Positions 24,356 to 36,800 of a DNA stretch of 64,000 bases are shown in pieces (within the stretch, counting starts at the first letter, position 1; each line of letters starts with the position of its first letter). Below the pieces are notes generated by a model, which saw nothing but the letters and a program-made list of their open reading frames with translations, searched no databases and had not been told where the DNA came from. The stretch covers positions 11,151,424 through 11,215,423 of the forward strand of contig NC_089979.1 of the NCBI RefSeq assembly GCF_036417845.1, written 5' to 3'. Origin of the DNA: Apteryx mantelli (lineage: Eukaryota > Chordata > Aves > Apterygiformes > Apterygidae). The translations under genes were made by a program, and so were the position numbers.

Positions 24356-26170
24356 CCTATTTATTAGAATTTGATACAGAAGTATCCAAGAAAAATATTC
24401 ATCAGAAGTGACTGAGAACATCCTGCAAAATAAGGTCTTTGATAATCTCTTATGCTATCAAGATTTATAAGGAACACAGGGACACTGAGTACCCACAGCA
24501 GTACAGCCTACAACACTAGGCAACATAATATTATGTCTTATGCTAATGAATAAGATTTGGGGCTCCAAGCAGGCTATGACTTGTCTGAAAGATGGTTATA
24601 CTCAAATTACCACCTAGAAACCTGTACATTGTACTTGATAAACTTATCTTCAAAATTAAAATTACAAAATTATTGCAAAATTCCCTTCCTTTCCCCTCTT
24701 CCTCCCTCTTCTCCCCCAATACGACGAATGTTAGTAGATCCCACTAGGAAAGAAGAAAACAATAAGCACTAGTTTATCTTTCACGCTAAGCTAGGAGCTA
24801 AGGAAAGTTTTATTTCCAGTTCTTCAACACTTGCATGACCCCAGGTAGTTACCTGGTGAAAAGTTTTCTAAAGCTTTTTTCCTGCCTAATTGTGTTGGTT
24901 CCAGTCATCAGGCCTCCCCCTCAAAGACAGCGGCCGATGAAAATCAGCATTGCCATTCTAGACAGAGCTCAAGTAGAAGCACCGGACCTCGATGCTGTTT
25001 CTGTTGGTACTACAGTAATACTGGGAGGGCCCAGCTGGTATCAGGGCTCTCACTGTCCCACACTATGAACAAATGCACAAGAGGCAGCGTCTGCCCTGAC
25101 ATGTTTGCAGGCTACAGAAACAAGCAAAAGAGTGGAAGGGGAGAGTTATGAAATGGCTTGCCAAGGGCAGAGTCTCCTAGATCCTATCCCACAGCCATGA
25201 GCTGGGAACCCCATCATCGATCCAAGTTACTTCTAACAACCAGGCCTGGCATGTCTCCAAACTAATCAACCAAGATATGGAAAACATTTTCAAGACTAAC
25301 TTCTCATTGCTTCAGCTTCTTGGACTGGGAAGTAAGAGTAACATCACTGCTCATTCACCGAGGTGCTGGGAAGCTTCCTTCAGTGGTATTTGCAACGCAG
25401 TCTGAAACGCACCATACAAGTGCAAGGGTGATCCTTCACATCGCATTGGAGAAGCCAGCAACTACATTACTTACGGAGGGCAGTAAAGGCAAGCAGTGCA
25501 TTACAGGTCCTGGTTAAAAGGGCAGAGCAAGGGAACTGATTTTACGTATTCACTTACACATTAAAATCCTGACCTGACTCATGCCAGCAGACATTTTGTG
25601 GTTCCACTGATCCAAGATATCAATCCTACCTTCAACAAAGCGGTTTCATGTAATGGATTAGTCTTCACCCATTCTAAGAGGCCTATGTTTAGAAAGCACC
25701 TTTTTCTCTAGTGAAGACAATGTCCCATTAGTCAGTCATACAATGTATGTGTCTACTGGGAGACACCTCCTTCATTCTTGGTCCTCCTTTCACACAGATC
25801 CAAACCGAAGTCTTTCCCTTTCAGCCCATGAGTCTATGTTTCCCTCTGAGAGAAACCAGGACACAGAAGCATCACTGTCTCATCCCAGCACTGAATCAGG
25901 ACAAGAAAATCAAGACATGCATTGGGCTCTGGGAAAGGCTCTTCATCCCCTCAGTGAGACAGAGGAATACATATTCTTCTTTCCACTATGAAATTTCTAA
26001 TCTTAATTATATTTATTTACTAACCTTATACATTCAGAAAATATGGGCCTCTTCCATTTTGTCCCACCTGAAGGCTTAAAACACAAAGTTTAAAACTGAT
26101 GAAGAATTTTGATTCCTTTGCTTTTTCTCTTCCATTGTTTGAGCTCATCTTTTCAACTTTTTCATCAATA

Positions 26171-26365
26171 ACCACAGAAACAGAGACCTGAGGGTGAGAG
26201 GAACCCTCCGCATTCTCTAGTTGAACCCCCCACTTGAAATGGGACCACTGTCAACACTAGGTCTTGTTACCCATGCCTTTGCCTAGATGAGTCTTAAGAG
26301 CCTCCGAGACTAGAGATTCAAAGCCTCTCCAGACAGAAATGTTTCCACAACTTGAATCCAAGAGC
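26171..26365 (-). mobile_element. Ancient CR1-type LINE 3' fragment
   Basis: The plus strand shows the usual antisense order of a sauropsid CR1 tail: CACAGAA..., then GAGGGTGAGAGGAACC, CTCTAGTTGAACCCCCC, GCCTAGATGAGTCTTAAGAG, then CCTCTCCAGACAGAAATG and CCACAACTTGAATC. It is highly diverged, with no ATTCTATG-type terminal repeats and no coding capacity. Family-level identification is from memory. Confidence 0.65.
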
Positions 26366-29300
26366 CAGGGTTTTTAAAAGAACATCATACTGTTTTAAAT
26401 CCAGAATAAAATGACATGAGCTAGCAACACTGTTATTTCTATTTGTATTGAAAGACACTTGATTGAAGTGCAAAAAACACTTGGATTTTTAGCTTTCAGG
26501 TATATTTAGTCTTTTTCTCTATAACATCAAGCACTCATACTTTTTGTGTTAGTGTTTTTACACAATCTAATACCACTCTTTTTAACATTTAAAAAAAATG
26601 TAAGCCTTTGCCCACCCCCCAAAAGCCATGCAATAAGAACAAGAGGCCAGATGTGAGATACCTATAATCAAATGATTGAGCAATGCATATAGCAAACATC
26701 CTCCTCTAAAAGCCCCTGAGCAGTATGTCAAGTTATCTGCCCCACAGCACTATGCTCTTGGCCTTTAAGTGAGGCTGGAAATGTCATTAAGTATTTCCAA
26801 AAGGATGTACAAATGGAGTTTTTTGTTCTGTGTGCTAAACGACAGGTTATTTTCTTGATATATGCAACTGACTATTTAAAACATCAACTGAAACACAGGG
26901 TGAGGGTTGATATATAACATCTAGGGTCTGCTCTAGCTGGACTATATTCATATATAATACACTTGATGAGGCTTATAACACAACTAATATTAAAAAAAAT
27001 CACATTTTTATTAATACAGAACTTTAACATCATCAAAGAGGGATCCGTGCCAGAACTTTTTCCATACACAGCAGCCATAACATAAAGGGGTCCAGCACAG
27101 AATAGGCTTTGGCTATTGCTCCACGTCCTGCACACTGTCTGACGCAGGTCAGGTATGAACTCACAGCTGCTGTTCCCGCCACGATACCCAGCACACACAA
27201 CAGCACATTTACATCAGTGGATTACCAGGCGCCGAGGACGGGCGATACCTGATCCAACACCAGGCTCCAACGATACAGCACCTGGCAGAGAGCTCACTGG
27301 GCAAAGCCACCTTCTCTAAACAGCTTTCACAGCCCTGAAATAGCAGTGTTTTACTCATTCTGCATTTTATGTTGTACAGTTGCATTTTTTATCAGGTCTA
27401 GGCTCCCTGAAAGCAGATTTACCGTCTCATGTCGAATGCCTTCGAAAACAGGCAACGCATCCCAAGGAGTTTACATGCTCTTCAGCTGCAGGCACAGGCA
27501 GGGAGGAGTTTGCACGCAGGCACTGCAGCCCCTGCAAGTGTCAGCCAGGCAGCAGCGGTCCAGCTGCTCTCGTGCCACGCACGTACCATCCACTCCTCCG
27601 TCTCCAAGCATGCAACTCCTTTCTAATGACGCACAGAGAGAACTGTCCCACATGGCTCACGCTTTGCCTGGGGAGGAAACCGTGCAACGCAATGCAATGC
27701 ATTTTATTTCGGCTGGGGTTTTGCTCAGTTGTTTTTTTTTCAAGAAGAGATGTCTACAATATTATCAAACCGAGGCCTCAAAATATACAGTATGAAGTCT
27801 ATCAGGAGACATATCTTTTTTTAACTGTTGTTAAGTTGGGGTTTTCTGCTTGTTGTTTCTGAGTTACTGAGTTACCTAATCCCAGCTGGGCTTTATACAG
27901 GATCGCAAAGCATGCTGCCCCTGCAGTACTGCTGAAAAGGTCACAGCTCAAGAATACACGTACTGTTTTCAAGTTTTTTCTCACAGACATGAAGGATAAA
28001 AGGGAGGCAACCAAACTCTTAAGTTCAGCTGTTGGGGGTCAAGGAAAGACACCGAATGTCCTGAGACCAAAGGCAAACCATATGCAAACTGGCAGCACTG
28101 GAGCTGGCCCATACTTGCTTCCAGATGATTTTGCACCTGTAGGGGAACCTGTGGAGCATATCAGTTCATCTACCCAACATACCTTTTGGATATGCTCACC
28201 AAAGGAAATCCCTCTCACCATGCATGGCTGCCGGGAGCAGAGATTTTGCCACTAAGCCATGAAATGCTGAATGGAAGCTATTCCAACCCAGGAACACGTG
28301 GATCCGCACAGGATCTGCGGAAACAAACTGGGACATGGAGATTTCCAGGTCCCCTTCTCAGACTGAGGTCTCACCTGTTGCAAGAGCCCTGCCAAACCAA
28401 ACGCAACGGCACAGCTAGCCTCACAAAAATTCTCCAGTGCAGAAGGACTCAGAGCAGTCCTAACACACTCAGCTTCTACCAGTGGGAGGAGTTGGGACAA
28501 CCCATTCACATTAAAGATTTTACTGGCATAATGTACCTAGTAATCAGCTAAATGACAGTGGTAAAACTTAGGTAAGGACCAGGCACAAAACCAGCAGTTA
28601 TTCAGGGAAGCTGAGCAGCACAGAAAGGGCACTCAGAGGAAGCCAGGGTGGAGTGGACTGCATCAACTGGATGGATGGAAGACAGTTGTGGGTGGTTATG
28701 AGAGCTGGAATTGGGACCAGAGTTTTCCACCTTTAAAACTCACAGCTTAAAATCAGTGTGTTGGTCTACTTCAGAGCCTGGGGTTTCCCAGCACAAGCCA
28801 GACCATGCCGAGTGTCTCTCCAAGCCACCCTATGAACAATGCGATGGGATATGGTCTTGCCTCTCCCTGCAATGCTGCTCTCACCACAGGGAAATCCTCT
28901 CCTCAAAATTGAGGAACACCTTTGGGGGCTTTCTTTAGGCGCCTCTGCCTCCCTTTGATATGCCCAGGAGATGATGGAGGATCCCACCAGCTGGGGACCC
29001 TGGCGACTCTGTCCTCTCCCCTCAGGGACGTGCTCAATGTCTTGCACCTTCAAGACGCAAACAGATTTCATCACGCAACGGGTAGTTCTGTGAACCTTGG
29101 CCACCCTTTGCTGGGACACTGCCTGGCACAATAAGGACCAACCACAGCTATGAGCAGAGTTATTAATCAGTGGTAGCTGTGCCAACACAAGCACAGCCCA
29201 GATATGTCCTCTTGCCCCTTTCCCTCACAGCAGGACCTACCTTACAGAAATAGAAGAGCCTCCATGCCCAAGAGCTTTTGTATTTATTCTTTTTCCCACT

Positions 29301-32300
29301 CAGGTTTCAAGGCAGAAATCATCAAGAGGGAGAATCCATCCCTTCTCCTGGTAACTTGTTCCGGGGCCAATCACCCTTGCCATTAAAGACCTATGCCATG
29401 CTTCCTCATCCAAACAGTTTCTGTTCTCACATCCCAACCATCAGTTCCAGCTATGCCTTTCATCATGGCCTCAAAGAGCCCTTTACTGCCCAACATAGTT
29501 TCCCCAGCAGCAATTTGCCTACAGATCGCTTTTCCTCTGAGGTGGCGGGAGTGCAATCACAGTATCTGCCAACAAATATAAGGTATCAACAGCAGCGAAG
29601 ATGTGACAGCACGGGCTTCAGTGCGGGCAGGACAAACCTGCCTGGAAACCCCCGCATGATACTCAGCCCAGCCCACACTCAAATCACTGATTTCCAGGAT
29701 ACAGCTCCGCACACGTCGTCACATCCGCACCATGAAATCACAGGAAGAATACAACACTACCACTGGATGCATTAAAAAGCATTTTGATCACATCCATCTG
29801 GCTTGCAGATAATCCAGACGGCTCCATGTGGCTGGCCTGTCCTTACGTTGGTTTATGACCCTGCCTTCCTGACATAGCATGATGGAGCCGACACACCAGG
29901 TAACACCTCACTGCTCTTCATCTGTCACACTTGCAGCAATAGGAAAAAGTCAAACGCAGAGCGTCCTTTCTTAAATGACCTCCGGCACTCGCCAGAGAAA
30001 AAATTCAAGAAACGCACAGAAATGTTGTGATATCTCAGCACTGATAACTCCCAGAAATGATGTCCTCCACTGAACTGCATGCACACAGGAAGCGTACAGC
30101 AGGCACGGTATCTCCAGGTATAAATAAACCAAACACTGCTGCACATTTAAAGCAGTGTTCCTCACCAGGGCACTAAGCACTTTGCTACATAAGACAACAG
30201 ACTGACTTAGGAACAGATGCTGCTGTGACAAGGGAAAACATGCCCTGCAGACAGTGCTAATGGGTCCAGGACAGGGATTACTTCTTTATTCCCCCTCACT
30301 CTCTCCATAAATCCACCCAGGAATGAAGCAGGTGTTTAATACTAAAGCATCAGCCAGTAAGGAGGCAAACACAAACACACCATCCTGTACTTCAAAATAA
30401 GATCTGTATCACCTGGCTGCAAACAATCAAAGCTTCCTGATCAGGTTCGTGTTTTCCTCTCTGCAACTTCAGTTTGCACCTTTGCACCCTTCTCAACTCC
30501 CCAAGCGGGACCACGGCCCATGCGGCCTCCTCCTCAGCCGGCAGCGAGGACCACGGTGGCATGCCCTCCACGGCAGCCGCTCCAGCAGAAACACAGCTCG
30601 AGACAGACCAACCTGCGCTACGTCACCAACGGAAATACAACTCAGTTTGTCCTCATCCGACATCCAGTGGACACGACACGCACGCCAGAGCTGCGTTCAG
30701 TTGTGCGACAGCGGTTTCGCTGAGCACGTCTCTGAATTCCTGGCACTGCTCCAAGCTGCAGCACATTGCACCGTGGGTATCAAACACGATCCTTTGCTGA
30801 ACTTGCATGCGGTGAGCAAAGGATGAACCCCCAGAATTCCTGCAAGCCACAGAAGTGCCTCCCAGTTCACGAAAATCAGCTTTTCCACTTCCCATATCCT
30901 GCCAGTGCTATTGTCTGCGCAGAACAGTTTAAAAAATATATATATAGGTAGATGTTGTACTTGAAACTCCTACCTTGCAATTGGTAGTGGAGCTGCACCA
31001 GCATAATTACTGAGAGAGCCGGAAGAGGCCAGTACAAAAACAGTGATACTGTAGTACCCCACTGAACATCTTCATCTGCAAAGCAACAAAAGAGCCCAAA
31101 ATATACTGATATATTAAATGCATATAGATATACCATTTTTTCCCCCTCTAACTTTGCGCCACAACTATGGCACTATGTGTAGCGTCCCCTGCTAGGAATT
31201 CCTGATATAAAAGTTAGTGAAATATATACAAGTCCTTTTTGTGAAGCATTTTGATTAAAAACAGGAAGATACAGCTCTAATTCTGCAAAGAATTAAGCAC
31301 AGGCTGAAAGTTTCAAGGATAAAGTCCTTCATTAAACTGAAATCTCTGCCTTGGTTAGGCAGGGGCACAGGGAACAAAAAACATTTTTGCAAAGCTCCAC
31401 AACTGAACGGCGCCGGCAGGAGACACGACTCACAATCACTTCAGAAAGCAGTCAGCTCCCACGAAAGCCGTATTCCAAGCATGCAAGTTCATACAGGGAG
31501 CCAATCTTTCGTTTTAAAAAACTAATTCACATACATAATTCATTTCTGCAACAGATGGGCCTTTCAACAGCAGCAGGCCTAAGCTCTTCCTTATTTTCGC
31601 TATTGCTGCATTCCCGTGACATTGCATGGACATCAGCACACACGCTGGGCAGGGTTATGGAAAATCCTTAGGCCTTGCCGGAGCAGGGAGCTCGCGCTGC
31701 TGTAGCTGTCCCCGTCTCGCGACGCCGGCACGGCCCCTCTAGCATGGATGCTGCTCGTGCGGCACAGCTCATTCCTGACAGGCACATGGGGTTCCCATTG
31801 GCTGACAAATTGCACCTGTACAGCCACGTTAATGCGACTTAAAACGCACAAAAGCACAGTCACATCTATCAGAAATATAACAACACAAACCTAGGTGTCA
31901 GCCAGGTTTAAGACTTAATACTGTGAAAGAGATAAGGAAAGGAAAAAAAAAATACAGGTGTGTTTCTGAAACGGCGCAAACTACATATAAGATCACTTTA
32001 AACTCCCTGGGGTGTGAAGTGGCGTTTCCTACAGACATGCAGCACCTAGAACAACAGAGCATCCATCTGACTGGTCCACGTGCTTGAAAAACATACATAT
32101 TTATAACATATTTTTTTCAAATCACAATGGAAAGGAAACTGTACATGATGTTTACAAGACCTTCCTGGATATTAGAGACTGATTGTATCGTTATTTCTTA
32201 CAGTGATTTCAACACTTCAGAGCTAGATTTTTTTAACCTACTCATGTTTTTAAAAATAATATGTATGACCACTCTCACAATAATCCAAACTAGTTGGCAC

Positions 32301-33536
32301 AAGCTGACATTAGTGACAATGAATAGATAAATACTCTCATTGCACATAGCTGTAACATGTACACAATATATTGTGCTCTATACATTCAGCAATGTCTAAC
32401 ACATTCTAATATAGCCCCAGAAAAGCATATAGGCCAAACATATCATTCTAAAGCAGTGACTTAAATAATATATATTTTTGGACATGCTGCATATCAGTAA
32501 AAAGGAACTAGCGCTGGGTTCACGACCGCCTGTGTCTGACCATACGCATGGACAGGCGAACATGCCCCAACTTGCCAGCGTGAAGGCGATCAAAAAGATC
32601 TCACTGAAGGGCTCCAACATCTTTCCGATATGACTGTCAGCTCTGCTGGGATTTTTCCGCACCGTATTTTAAGATGCAAAAAACAACAGTTCAGTAGTTT
32701 AAGAGCAAAGTCTTAAAGGATGAGGCCTATGAAAACATTTTAGCATTGTTCAGGTATAAACACGAAATGCGGCCTCTTAAAGAGAAGTTGTTTAAAAATC
32801 CGCAGCTTTTTAGGAGGAAAAAAAAAGGCCTAAGCAAAGGCTTTGTAGAAGCATCCTGGGGCGCCTGCTGGGAGTGTCGCCTCGCGCTGCGCCCTGCCCG
32901 GTTCCGGGCGCCCGCTCCAGCGCCGTCCCGGGCGGCCCGAGGGGCGGCGGGATGCGCGCGGGGCGGCCGGGCGCGGGGCAGCGGCGGCCCCGCAGCAGCG
33001 CGCGGCCCCGCCGGGCCCGGCCGCGGCGCCCGGCGCAAAGTGGCAGCAGGAGGCGGCGCGGCCCCCTCGCCGGCGCCCCGGGTTTGGGCAGCGGCCCGCC
33101 GGCGGCCAGGTGGCCGCGCCGGGGGATGGGCGAGCCCCGCCGGGTCACGCCAGCGCCATCGGCACCCCCGAGCGTCGCCCGCGTTATCGCGGCGCTTTAT
33201 TGACGTTGGAAAGCAGCCCGAGCCCTTCGCCTCCCCATCCGCGCAGCTTTCGGCCTGCAGCGGCTATTTTTAGCCGGGCTTCGACCCAGCGCTTTAAAAA
33301 AAAAAAAAAATCTTGCGCCCCCCCCCTCCATCTGCACGAGCCACGCGACGGCCCCGCGGAAAGCTGCGACCTCGCTGGCAGGCTGCAAACCCCCTCCCGG
33401 GCCCCGGCGACACACCCGAAACAAAACAAAACAAACAGAACCAAAAACAGAGGAGGGGGGTTAAAAAAAAATAAATAAAGCAATCAAACAACCTCCCCTC
33501 ACCCAACCCCCATTACTCCGCAGCCCGGCTACTCAC

Positions 33537-33730
33537 CGCGCGCCGCAGCGGGAAGGAGCGGCGCAGGCCAGCCGGCCGGCCGCGGGCAGGGGCAGGGGCA
33601 GGGGCAGGGGCAGGGGCAGGGGCAGGGCCGGGGCAGCGGCCGGGCCGGGCCGTGCGGCGCGGAGCAGCGGAGCAGCGCGGCGCGGAGCGGGGCCCGCTGC
33701 CCATGTGCTCGCCGGAGCACGCGCTCGCCT
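33537..33730 (-). ncRNA. PVT1: PVT1 exon 1 (predicted)
   Basis: On the minus strand, GC-rich sequence runs from about 33730 to a consensus splice donor, CGCG followed by GTGAGTAGCC, at 33536. It contains GAGCACATGGGC (33710-33699), which resembles the start of mammalian PVT1 exon 1 as I remember it. PVT1 is a spliced long non-coding RNA transcribed in the same direction as MYC, whose promoter competes with MYC for enhancers in mammals. The exon also carries six GGGGCA units (plus-strand reading). The transcription start is approximate, and downstream exons could not be recognised. The small ATG frame here is low-complexity and not credible. Confidence 0.6.
33584..33627. repeat. GGGGCA hexanucleotide repeat in PVT1 exon 1
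   Basis: Six perfect GGGGCA units (33589-33624) flanked by GGGCA and GGG partial units. The plus strand has more than four GGG runs and so can form a G-quadruplex on the template strand; the RNA would carry the C-rich complement. Confidence 0.95.
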
Positions 33731-33761
33731 CAATGGAACGTTGTGCTGGCGAGCGGCTCTG

Positions 33762-33769
33762 TGACGTCA
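33762..33769. promoter_or_regulatory. Consensus CRE (TGACGTCA) at PVT1 promoter
   Basis: A palindromic TGACGTCA, the full CREB/ATF site, lies about 35 bp upstream of the predicted PVT1 exon 1 on the minus strand. Full-length CREs at this distance are characteristic of CpG-island promoters responsive to cAMP or stress signalling. Confidence 0.75.
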
Positions 33770-33781
33770 CCGCCCCCCGCA

Positions 33782-33808
33782 GCCGCCGCCGCCGCCGCCG
33801 CCGCCGCC
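33782..33808. repeat. (GCC)9 trinucleotide repeat upstream of PVT1 exon 1
   Basis: Nine perfect GCC units on the plus strand (CGG-type on the transcribed-sense minus strand), 12 bp from the CRE. CGG repeats in promoters are prone to length change and methylation. Confidence 0.95.
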
Positions 33809-36800
33809 GGCTGCAGCCCGGGGCAGCGCGCAGCTCCCGCCCCCGCGCTGCTGCCCCGCGCTGCAGCCCCGCGCTCCGCGGCCCCAGCCCCGCGCCCGCT
33901 CCGCGCCGCGCCGCCCGCCGCCAGCGCTGCCTGCGCCGGGAGAACGCGGCCCGGGAAGCGAGGGGGTGGGGGGTGGCGTTGCCGCTCTCCGCGGGGAGAT
34001 GCGCGGTCTTGTGTCGCGGCGCAGCCGGGGGGACGCGCATCTCGTGCAAGCGCGGGGCGACTCGCTCAAGCCCTCCAAAGCCCTGAGTCAGCCAGCCCCG
34101 GAATAATGAGATTAGCTTCAAAATAGCCGAATGAAAAGTATTGGTCCCATTTCTCCTAAACAACCTTTTTCTTTTTCTTTTAATTTACTATTCCCCCAGA
34201 TTTCAAGGGCTGAAATATCACGGATCCCTCAAAATAATCACAAGAAATAAGGACACCAGCCCCTACATACAAGAAGCCAAATCCTGCAAGCACCTTGAAA
34301 AGCAACATCAAAAATACAGAACAGGTTGCGAACTAGTGAAACACTGTAACAGAAGCAGACGTCCGGTATGTGGACCTAGCAAGTTTTATTTTCCCAAGTC
34401 CAGGAATTTTATAAACTAAATGAAAGTGAAATGTAGCTGCTTCGTTTCCAGGTGGAACTGAATCCACGTAGAGGCTCCAATGCCACAAGATTTTTTTTCC
34501 CCCGTGCATTTTTTGCATTGTGCAGAAGGGTTCCTAAAATTCTGTGATGCCAAAGCTTTCACAAATACACAGGGGTTTAGCGCGCCTTTCCAGCCATATG
34601 TTCAACCTGGGAGTACCTGTTAGTACCAGCATCAGTTGTGGTGCCCAGGTAAACTAAGCCCAGGAACTTCCTCTGCAGCACAAGACTAACGACCCTTTGC
34701 ATAGAGTAAGCCTATATCCAGCCTAGTGAAATTTGCAAAATATTCTTGAAAATATGGATAACATTGGATTTAATTTCATTAGTAAGTATGTTACCAGCTC
34801 CCCTGGAATGCTTTGAATATTGCAGTAAAAAGCAGATCTGCTGGGACAAGCTGGTAATCACAGGAGAAGTGATTGCTAGTGCAAAAGGTACAGAGCTATG
34901 GTATAAAATGTGGTTTTATCCAAAATGCGAGTTCTGTGGTCCTGCAGTTTAAGCGAGACATGGACTGCTGGAGTCAATGAAGAGGCTTTGCACGTTCCCA
35001 GGAAGAGGGGTGAGAGCCCTCTTGATCAGCTAGATTAAAGGCCTCTGTGAAACACCCCTCAGCAACCTGTTGTGGCAGAAGTGGGGTGGGCACAGTGACA
35101 AAAAGGTAGCTTTGGTCCTCCTGAGGCTGGCTGGAGACCAAGTCATAAATAAATGATCTACCAAAGTGAGCGAGCTTGGGAGAAAGACCGAAGCACACAG
35201 CTGCTTGTGAGATCGCAGGATCATTTTGTCTGCTGAAAAAAGTCTAAGTGCTGGAGCAGCCTAACACAGTTCTCAAAGACCATCGGCACTTTGGAGGCTG
35301 GGAGAAGCCATGGCATGAAACTGTTACTCTGGCTCCACAGGCGTTTTGCCCTTAAGTGGGGCCCTGATGGCCTGTTGGCCACTTGGTAGCTCCTGGCAGC
35401 TGGAACAGGGGAGAAATGTGTATCAAGCAGCACTGAAAACTGAATTTTCATTCCTTTCTCCCCAGGACTCCCTTCCTTTCCCTGCAACACACACACAGAA
35501 TCTGCTGCTAAACATCAGCTCAAATTAATGCTGTTTCCCCCAACACCACAGACTGGCCTGTGTGTTACCGCAGCGCCAGCAGTGTGACTGTGAACACAGC
35601 TCTCCGCGCTCAGATAGGAGATAGGCATCTCCAAGCAGAATTCCTGGCATGATGCAGCCAGGAAAACTTCATTAAGAGGAGAGTGAAAGCATCTGCATGC
35701 CTGTTTACTCAGTGAAGTTGGACCACAGTCGCTGAGGTTTATCCATGACAGGACAGATCCGGTTCCTGGAGGGGTCCCTGAAATCCTGTGGCTCCCTGGG
35801 CGTGCTGCTCCAGTCCATGGCTAAGCAGCCCCGGGGGCTGAAAATCATCCTCCAGATCCCTGAAAAATACACAAACCGTCCATTATACCATCATTTTTAA
35901 CCATCAGGAAGAAATTACATGACTTCTCCGAGCGTCCGAGGCGCCCAGCCTCCCACACGGAGCTGTGCCCCAGGTCCCTGCCCCATTCCCATGGGGGCCG
36001 CTGTGCCCAGCCGCACATGCTCCCACTCTGTGGCCTTCTCCTTCCCCAGCCACGTGGCGGTCCCCTTCTCACCAGCCCATTTCAGTCCTTCCTGCAGCCG
36101 TGCAGAGGGCAGCTCCAGGAGTTTTGCCAGCTTTTTCCTTTTCCTGTGCCAGGGTGCCCCAAGGCAGTTCTCATCTCCTCTCCAAGACTGCTTCAAAGCT
36201 GCAGAGGAGTAAAGCCACCTCTCATGCAAGGAAATGAGCTGAGACACTTTCAGTTTTCAGACTCCACTGGTCCCTGCCTTCCCCCTTCTTGGAGGATACG
36301 CCGCTGTTTTTCTCCTTCAGGAACCTCAAGCTCCTATCTGGTCCTGCGGAGTTTTTACAAGAGCAAGCGTTTTGGGGGAATTTCGCAGTCTTCTCCAGCA
36401 ATAGAGTACCTCACCAGGAGACTGGAAATGGGATAGCAGGTGACCACCAAGCATTTCCCCCTAATGTCTGGAGCTTCAGCGGTCACAGGGGACCTGCCAT
36501 TTCATTGCATGCAGTGACTTTTGTTGCGGATCCTAAGGCAAAGGTGGTCTTTCCATGTGCATGTAGAAATATCTGCCTTGTGTTGGTGCCACTCAGCTCT
36601 ACAGCCTTTCTAGAGGCTGTACTCTACAAACTCTCCGGTATTACTGCCTGAATACGCACAGCTCGTGTTGATGAAGTACCTCGGTGTAATCATCCTTACG
36701 ACAGCTTAGCACACCCACACAGGGAGGTCGTACCGCTCCAAGTTCACCGCTGCAGTTAAACGCAGCCACAGACAAGGCCAAATGACACAGCACGCTCTTA

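Larger units (their letters stand above)
17901..32869. other. Non-coding stretch, no gene recognised
   Basis: Inferred PVT1 intron 1. It holds the CR1 and MIR-like fragments, the purine tract, several A runs and isolated CACGTG E-boxes (about 23715 and 32077). Open frames of 150-165 codons (20905 minus, 27380 and 29278 plus) have no recognisable domains. Confidence 0.6.
1..33536 (-). ncRNA. PVT1: PVT1 intronic or distal exonic territory (inferred)
   Basis: If the 33.5-kb donor is PVT1 exon 1, everything from there to the left edge lies within the transcription unit, because PVT1 spans well over 100 kb in other amniotes. I cannot place individual downstream exons: candidate donors such as CAG/GTGAGG near 9411 (minus) are isolated. 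No protein-coding gene was recognised in this stretch. Confidence 0.4.
32870..34090. promoter_or_regulatory. PVT1: CpG island, probable PVT1 promoter
   Basis: A strong CpG island about 16 kb beyond the 3' end of MYC. In mammals the next promoter downstream of MYC, in the same orientation, is that of the long non-coding RNA PVT1. The island holds a consensus CRE, a CGG repeat and a minus-strand first-exon-like segment with a consensus donor. No coding frame here is credible; the open frames are Arg/Ala/Pro-rich GC artefacts on both strands. Identification rests on synteny, orientation and a short sequence resemblance. Confidence 0.7.

Noticed and set aside
27380-27862. 160-codon plus-strand frame overlapping a 149-codon frame
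   Set aside because: Two different overlapping frames of equal plausibility, neither with domain or family resemblance.
29278-29775. 165-codon plus-strand frame
   Set aside because: No recognisable domain, no start or splice context, and overlapping alternative frames of similar length; probably chance.
1-33536. Human PVT1-hosted microRNAs (miR-1204 to miR-1208 cluster)
   Set aside because: I saw no convincing hairpin or mature-sequence match by eye, and these microRNAs are poorly conserved outside mammals.
33513-34163. 216-codon minus-strand frame across the PVT1 island, and a 175-codon plus-strand frame at 32746
   Set aside because: Both are Arg/Ala/Pro/Gly-rich frames generated by GC-rich DNA, crossing the promoter, CRE and repeats; not credible proteins.
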